Below, one piece after another: positions 58,775 through 64,000 of a stretch of 64,000 nucleotides of DNA. The position numbers were made by a program, and so were the translations under genes. This stretch comes from Sphingopyxis macrogoltabida (GTDB taxonomy: Bacteria; Pseudomonadota; Alphaproteobacteria; Sphingomonadales; Sphingomonadaceae), in the NCBI RefSeq assembly GCF_001314325.1, contig NZ_CP009429.1, positions 2,852,501-2,916,500 of the forward strand, read 5' to 3'. Below the pieces are notes generated by a model that worked only from the letters and a program-made list of their open reading frames with translations, was not told the origin of the DNA and did no database searches. How positions within the stretch are numbered: the stretch's first letter is position 1; each line of letters begins with the position of its first letter.

Positions 58775-58796
58775 GAATAGTTAATAGACCCATAAA
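58768..58796 (+). promoter_or_regulatory. Candidate sigma-70 promoter after the moron
   Basis: TTGACA (58768-58773) and, 17 bases on, CATAAA (58791-58796) form a fair sigma-70-like pair facing right. It would restore late transcription of the tail genes after the oppositely oriented moron. The -35 half overlaps the start of the RHH gene. Confidence 0.4.
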
Positions 58797-58866
58797 GTCC
58801 GGGCGGCAAGGGAAATTGAGCCTTCCCAAGCCGCCCTAACCATCACCGATCCTTAGGAGATCAATC

Positions 58867-59103
58867 ATGGCTTCTGTTGCCCCTATCACACCGCAAGTTA
58901 ATAAAACATCCGCGCTGAGTGTCGCGCGAGACGTCCAATCATTGCTAAGTCAAGCTGAGGCAGTCCTGACGCTGGCGATCAACGACATCGAGGGCACCGG
59001 TAACGGCGTCAACGCGCTCGGCGCCGTGCGTGGCCTGATCGAGCTGTCGAACACGCAGACGGAAGATATCGAAATGCTTTTGATGCAGGAGGGCCGCGCA
59101 TAA
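58867..59103 (+). CDS. Small phage protein of unknown function
   Basis: 78 residues starting MASVAPITPQVNKTSALSVARDV, mostly helical (LSQAEAVLTLAINDIEG; VRGLIELSNTQTEDIEMLL). AGGAGATCAATC precedes the ATG. No family recognised. Confidence 0.65.
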   Translation: MASVAPITPQVNKTSALSVARDVQSLLSQAEAVLTLAINDIEGTGNGVNALGAVRGLIELSNTQTEDIEMLLMQEGRA

Positions 59104-59693
59104 TGGCCACTGCTGCAACCGCGATCGAGCTTCCGCCGATCCAGATCGAGGCGATCAGCTTTATGCTGATCGGCGACAGTCCACTCATCGTCCATGCGTG
59201 GTCTGAAAAGGCCAAGCGCCAGATGCTTGATAAGCAGATGAAAAAGGCGACCAAGGCCAAGGAGGCTAAGGACCCGCAGGCCGATTACGAGGCCTGTTTC
59301 TATCGCACGGCATCGGGCGGCTATGGCTTCCCGGCTATCGGCGTGAAGGCCGCGATGATTTCGGCTTGCCGGTTCGCCGATTTGAAGATGACCCTCGCGC
59401 GCGGCGCCTTCCATATCGATGCCGAAATGCTCGATGTCATCGGCGAACCCCGGCCCCGCGAAGACATGGTCAGGGTTGGCATGGGCACGGCGGATATTCG
59501 GTATCGTCCTGAGTTCGTCGAATGGCGCATACCGGTCACGATCAAGATCAACGCCAGCGTGATCAGCCCCGAGCAGGTCGCAAATCTTCTCAACATCGCT
59601 GGCTTCGGCGTTGGAATCGGAGAATGGCGTCCTGAGAAGAACGGGCAATATGGCCGCTTTCATGTCGCGTCGAGCGCGGAGGTCGGCTCGTGA
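59103..59693 (+). CDS. Conserved phage protein of unknown function
   Basis: 196 residues. It contains LIGDSPLIVHAWSEKAKRQMLDKQMKKATKAKEAKD, a Lys-rich helix common in a family of phage proteins, then GGYGFPAIGVKAAMISACRFADLKM and an alternating strand region. I know relatives occur in temperate phages but not what they do. It follows the previous gene by one base. Confidence 0.65.
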   Translation: MATAATAIELPPIQIEAISFMLIGDSPLIVHAWSEKAKRQMLDKQMKKATKAKEAKDPQADYEACFYRTASGGYGFPAIGVKAAMISACRFADLKMTLARGAFHIDAEMLDVIGEPRPREDMVRVGMGTADIRYRPEFVEWRIPVTIKINASVISPEQVANLLNIAGFGVGIGEWRPEKNGQYGRFHVASSAEVGS

Positions 59694-60157
59694 CGATGGT
59701 CTATCAGTGGAAGTCCGGGGCCTCGATCAAGCTCGACCCTGAGGTGGCCGGCGCCGTCCTCGAACGGCTTCGCACGACGCACAACGGACGGCTCACCGCC
59801 GAGGCCGTCGTCACCGAAGCCCAACCCCGCACGTCGCCGCTACACGACGCCTTCGAGTGGGATGATCGCAAGGCCGGACGGAAATGGCGCCTCGAACAGG
59901 CCAGTCACATGATCAGGTCGATCGAGGTCATCCGCCTCACGCCGGAGCAGAGCAAGCCAATCCGGGCATTCGTCAGCGTCCTGCGCGACGAGGATCGGTC
60001 CTATACGAGTACCGCCCATGCCCTGTCCGACCCGGAGCTTCGCGCTCAGGTCGTCTCGCAGGCGTGGCGCGATCTGGAAGCGTGGCGGCAGCGTCATGCA
60101 GAGCTGATCGAATTTGCGGCGGTTTTCACCGCAATGGATCAGGCTCGGGGCGCCTAA
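59690..60157 (+). CDS. Phage protein of unknown function
   Basis: 155 residues. The central segment LLHDAFEWDDRKAGRKWR-like (SPLHDAFEWDDRKAGRKWRL) and LEQASHMIRSIEVIRLTPEQSKPIRAFV are recognisable features of a phage protein often next to the 196-residue neighbour. Function unknown. It overlaps the previous gene by 4 bases. A GTG/ATG near 59696 is an equivalent start. Confidence 0.65.
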   Translation: MTMVYQWKSGASIKLDPEVAGAVLERLRTTHNGRLTAEAVVTEAQPRTSPLHDAFEWDDRKAGRKWRLEQASHMIRSIEVIRLTPEQSKPIRAFVSVLRDEDRSYTSTAHALSDPELRAQVVSQAWRDLEAWRQRHAELIEFAAVFTAMDQARGA

Positions 60158-60298
60158 GACCCCGAAACACGGCAGGCAAGGCTGGGTGAGGCAAGGCATG
60201 GCGCGCCCCGGCGTGGACTGGCGCGGCAGGCGAGGCAGGTCATGGCATGGCGACGCGAGGCGCCGGCAGGGCAGTCAACTACCACAGTGCTGACAATC
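60158..60298. repeat. Irregular GGCA/GGCAAGG repeats
   Basis: A run of imperfect short repeats (GGCAGGCAAGG, GGCAAGGCATGG, GGCAGGCGAGGC, GGCATGGC) covers about 100 bases between the coding end and the terminator. Such pentamer- to heptamer-repeat stretches are known between phage tail genes. No gene is seen. Confidence 0.55.
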
Positions 60299-60326
60299 GG
60301 GACGGTCCTTTGGGGCCGTCCCCTTT
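60299..60326 (+). terminator. Strong hairpin before the tape-measure gene
   Basis: GGGACGGTCC pairs with GGGCCGTCCC (one G-T wobble) around TTTG, followed by CTTTGC. The T run is weak, so it may act as an attenuator subject to antitermination rather than a full terminator. Confidence 0.55.
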
Positions 60327-60352
60327 GCACGTTCAGATAATAGGAGGCGCGG

Positions 60353-62731
60353 ATGGCGGAGCTTTTGGGCAGCCTCCTTGTGCGATTGGGCCTCGAATCG
60401 GGCGCATTCAAATCGGGCCTCGACGCCTCGACGAAACAATTCCGACAGGCGCAAAAGCAGTTCGAGAAGATCGGCGCTTCAATGGCCGATGTCGGCCGCA
60501 AAATGACCTTGGGCATCACCCTGCCGATGGCGGCGATGGCCGCGCAGGCAGTGAGGGGCGCGCTCGAGCAACGAGCGGCAATGGGTCAGGTCGAATCAGC
60601 CCTCGCGTCGATGGGCAATGCGTCTGGTAAAACTGCCGACCAGCTCGCCAAAGCAGCCGATGCGATGGAAATGCACAGCCTCTTCGCGGCTGATGAAATT
60701 CTGACGAAAGTTACGGCAAATCTTTTGACATTCGGCAATGTCGCCGGGGAGCAGTTCGACCGGGCGCAACAGGCCGCCATCGATATGGCGACCCGCATGG
60801 GCGGTGACCCGCAGTCGGCCGCGATCATGCTCGGAAAAGCATTGAACTCGCCGATACAGGGCATCACTGCCCTGACCCGCGTCGGTGTCCAGTTCACGGC
60901 GGCGCAGAAGGCGCAGATCGAAGCGTTCACCAAAACCGGACAGGTCGCGCGCGCGCAAGGCATCATTCTCGGAGAGGTCGAGCGCCAGTTTGCGGGCGCA
61001 GCCCAAGCGGCGGCCGATACCCAGCCTTGGCGTCAAGCGCAGGTCGCGATTGATCAGGCCATGGACGCTATCGGCGAAGCGATTCTACCCGTTATTCCGA
61101 AAATAGTCGGTGCCGTAAAATCCGTCGCGGAGGCTTTTCTGAGCCTGTCACCGTCGATGCAAAAAGTCGTCTTCGTGACCGCCGGTGTAGCAGCGGCGTT
61201 CGGCCCGGTAGTGACCGTAGTCGGCCAGTTGACCATAGCGCTCGCTTCGAAACTCGCCCCGGCACTGTTGGCAATGCAAGCGAGGCTCGCGGCGGTTGCG
61301 GCGGCGGAGGTTACAATGGCAGGCGCCTCGGTCGCGTTGGCGACCGCTCTTCGCGGACTGTTGATCGCAACCGGGATTGGGATCGCGATCACCGCTCTAG
61401 CGGGCGGGATATACCTTTTCACTAATCGGACCCGCGAAGCCGTTCCCGCTTCGCACGCGTATAGTCGCGCATTGAGCACCGCAGAGCAGACGGCGAGAGA
61501 TGCCAAGGTGGCATCCGACAACCTGGCAGGAGCGATGGGACGGGAGCGCGAGGCGGCGTTGAAGGCAGCAATGGCGCAGCGCGAACTGGCGGCCCAAAGG
61601 CTACGGGCTGCGCAGACGCGACTCCTTCAAGCTGAAACGGACGCTAGGGCGGCCGTCGCCGAGGCAAAGCGCACGGCGGCGCTCGCCAGCGGCGGCGGCC
61701 CCGGCGAGGGCATACAGGGCCGTGTTTCTTCCAGCCAGGAGAGGTTCAATAATGCGCGCCGGCAAGCTGGACAGGCGGTGTCTGACGCCAAGGCGGCCGA
61801 GGCAGCGGTTATCACCCTGCTCGGTGCCAAAGCGAAACTCGACCGAGACATTGCGGCCGCCACAGCGCCTATCAATTTGCCAACCGTCAATACCGCCAAC
61901 ATTGATGCGGGGACGAAGGCCGTTGAGCGGACCTCAGGTGCGGTCGGTGGGCTAGGAAAAGTAGCAAGCAACCTTCAGGAGATCCTTGACCGGCTTTTTC
62001 CTGCCGAAGCGAAGGCGCGAGAAGCGAATGAAACGCTAGGCGCCCTGAAGCAGGCGCTTGATCGCGGCAAGATCAGTGCGGAACGCTATTCGGACGCCAT
62101 CGCGCAACTCTGGCGCAACTTCCTTGATCAACCCGATGGCTGGCTTGATGTCGACATCGCACCGGTCGACGGCACGAAATCCCTCGAAGAAATCAGCGCC
62201 GACATCTCCGACCGCATGGGCGAGGCGTTCGGCAAAGTAGGCCAACAGGCCGCGGTCATGAAGGTACAGGTCATCGAGAGTGTCGCGCAGATGGTCGAGG
62301 GCGCTCTGAGCGAGTTGGACCGTTTCGTCCGCGGCATTAAGTCCGGAAACTTCTTCGACATCATTGGCGGCATCTTCGGCGCGCTCGACAAATTTGGAAG
62401 CATCTTCACCGGGGGCAAGGGTTTCAGCCTGTTCGGGATGGAGTTTGGGAAAATCTCCGGAGCCCTCGCCGAAGGAGGCCCGGCGATGGCTGGGCGAAGC
62501 TATCTCGTCGGCGAAGAAGGGCCGGAGATTTTCACGCCCCACATCAGCGGCTCGGTCATTCCGAATGATGGCATCGGGCGCGGGGGTGGCATCGCGCAAA
62601 TCGTCCCGTCCCCCTACTTCGACGTGATCGTGAACGGCCACGTCATGCGCGCCGGTCCCGGCATCGCCGAGGCTGGCGCGGCGCGCGCGCACGAACAATC
62701 GGCCTTCGCCAGCAACTGGAAGCTCGCATGA
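60353..62731 (+). CDS. Tail tape-measure protein
   Basis: 792 residues, sized to a medium tail. It opens with a characteristic helical section (LGLESGAFKSGLDASTKQFRQAQKQFEKIGASMADVGRKM). Hydrophobic segments lie at about 265-350 (VVFVTAGVAAAFGPVVTVVG; LLIATGIGIAITALAGGIYLF). Long Ala/Arg coiled coils follow, then a Gly-rich C terminus. It sets tail length and enters the host envelope at injection. Its stop overlaps the next start. Confidence 0.92.
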   Translation: MAELLGSLLVRLGLESGAFKSGLDASTKQFRQAQKQFEKIGASMADVGRKMTLGITLPMAAMAAQAVRGALEQRAAMGQVESALASMGNASGKTADQLAKAADAMEMHSLFAADEILTKVTANLLTFGNVAGEQFDRAQQAAIDMATRMGGDPQSAAIMLGKALNSPIQGITALTRVGVQFTAAQKAQIEAFTKTGQVARAQGIILGEVERQFAGAAQAAADTQPWRQAQVAIDQAMDAIGEAILPVIPKIVGAVKSVAEAFLSLSPSMQKVVFVTAGVAAAFGPVVTVVGQLTIALASKLAPALLAMQARLAAVAAAEVTMAGASVALATALRGLLIATGIGIAITALAGGIYLFTNRTREAVPASHAYSRALSTAEQTARDAKVASDNLAGAMGREREAALKAAMAQRELAAQRLRAAQTRLLQAETDARAAVAEAKRTAALASGGGPGEGIQGRVSSSQERFNNARRQAGQAVSDAKAAEAAVITLLGAKAKLDRDIAAATAPINLPTVNTANIDAGTKAVERTSGAVGGLGKVASNLQEILDRLFPAEAKAREANETLGALKQALDRGKISAERYSDAIAQLWRNFLDQPDGWLDVDIAPVDGTKSLEEISADISDRMGEAFGKVGQQAAVMKVQVIESVAQMVEGALSELDRFVRGIKSGNFFDIIGGIFGALDKFGSIFTGGKGFSLFGMEFGKISGALAEGGPAMAGRSYLVGEEGPEIFTPHISGSVIPNDGIGRGGGIAQIVPSPYFDVIVNGHVMRAGPGIAEAGAARAHEQSAFASNWKLA

Positions 62732-63321
62732 TCGAGCTACCCGATGGCGTCGTCCCGAACGGCTTTTCGCCCGCGCTGATCGACTATGGCGGCATTCTGC
62801 GCCCGCCCACCGGCGGCGCGATCCAGCGCATCAATCGCTTGGGCAATCGCTTCCGCGTGTCGGTGTCGCTGCCGCCGATCCCCAACAAGGAATTGGGCCG
62901 TGTCGTCGTCTCCCGGCTGCTGAAGGCGAAGACCGAAGGCATCCGGATCGAACTGCCGTTGGCAGGTGTGGAACAGGGCTCGCCCGGCGCCCCGCTGGTC
63001 ATGGGCGCTGGACAGGCGGGCGGCAGCATCATCGCGGACGGCTTTCGGCCGGGCTACGGCGTAAGCGAGGGCTTCTGGCTCAACATCGTTACCGGGGGCC
63101 AGTACTATCTCTACAACGCTGCCGCCCCGGTTCAGGCCGACAGCGACGGCGAAGCAACGATCCAGTTGACCCCGCTGCTCCGCAAGTCGCCCGCCGACAA
63201 TGACGTGATCGTCCTGCAAAAGCCGATGATCGAAGGCCTCGTGATCGGTGATGAAATCGGCTGGTCGATCAGCCTCGCGCATCACATCGGTATCAGTTTC
63301 GACATCGAGGAAGCGGCCTGA
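62728..63321 (+). CDS. Phage tail-tip protein (distal tail-like)
   Basis: 197 residues starting MIELPDGVVPNGFSPALIDYGG. GGAIQRINRLGNRFRVSVSLPPI and a beta-rich body (GYGVSEGFWLNIVTGGQYYLYNAA) fit the group of tail proteins encoded straight after the tape measure in sphingomonad siphoviruses. It probably forms part of the distal tail ring. Confidence 0.7.
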   Translation: MIELPDGVVPNGFSPALIDYGGILRPPTGGAIQRINRLGNRFRVSVSLPPIPNKELGRVVVSRLLKAKTEGIRIELPLAGVEQGSPGAPLVMGAGQAGGSIIADGFRPGYGVSEGFWLNIVTGGQYYLYNAAAPVQADSDGEATIQLTPLLRKSPADNDVIVLQKPMIEGLVIGDEIGWSISLAHHIGISFDIEEAA

Positions 63322-63923
63322 TGGATATCCTGACGCTGGCCGGGCTCGTCAAAGTCGAGCTGCCCGATGCGACCCTGCGGCTCTGCGACGGCGCGTTCGT
63401 GAAATGGGACGCCGAGACCTTCGAAAGCCAGGACGAAAAGTTCGGCACGATCGGTTCGCTGGAAACCCCCTCGCAGGGAACGGGCGACGACATCCCGGCA
63501 ATGCGCGCGACATGGCTCCCAACCTCGTCCGCCGCCGCCGCCGACCTGTCGCAGGCGACCTATCAGGGGTGCCGGGTGCGGATGTGGATCGCCGAAGTCG
63601 ATCCGGACACCGCAGCGGTTACTGGAACGCCGAGCCTTGAGTTTGACGGACAGGTCGATTCGACCGACCTCCTGATTGACCGGGGCCAGCGCGATCTCGA
63701 GATGACCATCTCGTCGCGCGCCGCGCGCCTGATGATCATCAACGAGGGCAACAATCTCAGCCCGCGTTGGCATAAGACGCTGTTCCCCGGCGAGACCGGC
63801 GAAGACAATGCCATCGGCGTGTCGGTCGGGGTGGCATGGGGCACGGGGCAGCCTGCGCAGACATCCGGAATATCTTCCGGCGGCAGCGGCGGTGGCGGCC
63901 GGCAATGGGCGGCGCAATTCTGA
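63321..63923 (+). CDS. Phage tail protein, DUF2163-like region
   Basis: 200 residues starting MDILTLAGLVKVELPDATLRLCDGAFVKW. It shows WLPTSSAAAADLSQATYQGCRVRMWIAEVD and VDSTDLLIDRGQRDLEMTISSRAARLM, features seen in tail-tip proteins between the tape measure and the peptidase gene. It ends in a Gly-rich tail. Overlaps on both sides. Confidence 0.65.
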   Translation: MDILTLAGLVKVELPDATLRLCDGAFVKWDAETFESQDEKFGTIGSLETPSQGTGDDIPAMRATWLPTSSAAAADLSQATYQGCRVRMWIAEVDPDTAAVTGTPSLEFDGQVDSTDLLIDRGQRDLEMTISSRAARLMIINEGNNLSPRWHKTLFPGETGEDNAIGVSVGVAWGTGQPAQTSGISSGGSGGGGRQWAAQF

Positions 63924-64000
63924 TGAACCTCGCCGAACGCGCCGCCGCGACCCAGAAAACCTACGACAAGTTCCGGGGCAAATCGTTCGACTGGCACGGC
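63923..64000 (+). CDS. Tail-tip assembly protein, 3' end outside window
   Basis: Only 26 residues are visible (MNLAERAAATQKTYDKF, then RGKSFDWHG). The FDWHG-like segment and its place after the DUF2163-like gene fit the DUF6950 or NlpC/P60-like proteins of siphovirus tail tips. The identity is provisional because the gene is cut at position 64000. Confidence 0.5.
   Translation, partial: MNLAERAAATQKTYDKFRGKSFDWHG

Larger units (their letters stand above)
32643..64000. mobile_element. HK97-type siphovirus prophage, right end outside window
   Basis: Integrase, excisionase-like factor, early operon, CI repressor, replication genes, terminases, portal, protease, capsid and tail genes follow in standard siphovirus order. 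The left boundary should lie in 32502-32642, just beyond the integrase end; the att core cannot be identified without the other end. The prophage separates parB from whatever lay upstream of it. All structural genes look intact, so the phage may be inducible. Confidence 0.85.

Noticed and set aside
1..64000. CRISPR arrays or cas genes
   Set aside because: No regularly spaced direct repeats with unique spacers and no Cas-like proteins were found.

Overview
The window is high-GC alphaproteobacterial DNA. A lasso-peptide cluster with a dedicated isopeptidase, a FecI/FecR/TonB-receptor trio and an HK97-type prophage together point to a sphingomonad (Sphingopyxis, Sphingobium or Novosphingobium type). 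That assignment is inference from gene content; there is no rRNA or core housekeeping locus here to fix the genus.

Layout. 1-1.66 kb: the right part of an IS256-family insertion sequence lies inside a P4-type integrase gene, next to an att-like copy of a tRNA-Lys 3' end. 1.66-5.5 kb: a stretch with paired dyads, a solitary gene for a GHKL (Hsp90/MORC-like) ATPase fused to a RecB-like PD-(D/E)XK nuclease (a defence candidate), an orphan terminator and one small unknown gene. 5.5-17.8 kb: a lasso-peptide locus. On the plus strand are an ECF sigma factor, a FecR anti-sigma factor, a TonB-dependent receptor and a lasso isopeptidase. On the minus strand are luxR, luxI, a PhyH dioxygenase, a GntR regulator, two precursor genes, the B protein (RRE plus leader peptidase) and the C cyclase. 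The two halves converge and overlap. 18-32.4 kb: a conserved block of integrative-element or plasmid type (DUF2493/SLOG, toprim, strawberry-notch-like methylase-helicase, three small unknown genes, ParB). Its strawberry-notch gene is split by a complete RIT element: three tyrosine recombinases in overlapping frames between perfect 85-bp terminal inverted repeats. 32.6-64 kb: an HK97-like siphovirus prophage, running off the right edge.

Prophage organisation. Integrase and an AlpA-like factor are at the left. A long leftward early operon of small genes with 4-bp start/stop overlaps follows; it contains a sigma-like protein, a HerA-like ATPase and two paralogous ParB-like (DGQHR) proteins. A CI-type repressor with flanking operators separates it from a rightward set: primase, DnaB helicase, DUF1376 protein, NusG-like protein, tRNA, HNH, terminases, portal, protease, capsid, connectors, tail tube, frameshifted tail chaperone, a minus-strand moron, tape measure and tail-tip proteins.

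How the parts may work together (inference). The plus-strand lasso genes would sense, import and open the lasso peptides made by the minus-strand genes. The co-directional luxR-luxI-phyH-gntR-precursor array suggests that production is tied to cell density. The region is a nest of mobile DNA: an IS inside an integrase, and a RIT element and a prophage inside an older mobile-element backbone.
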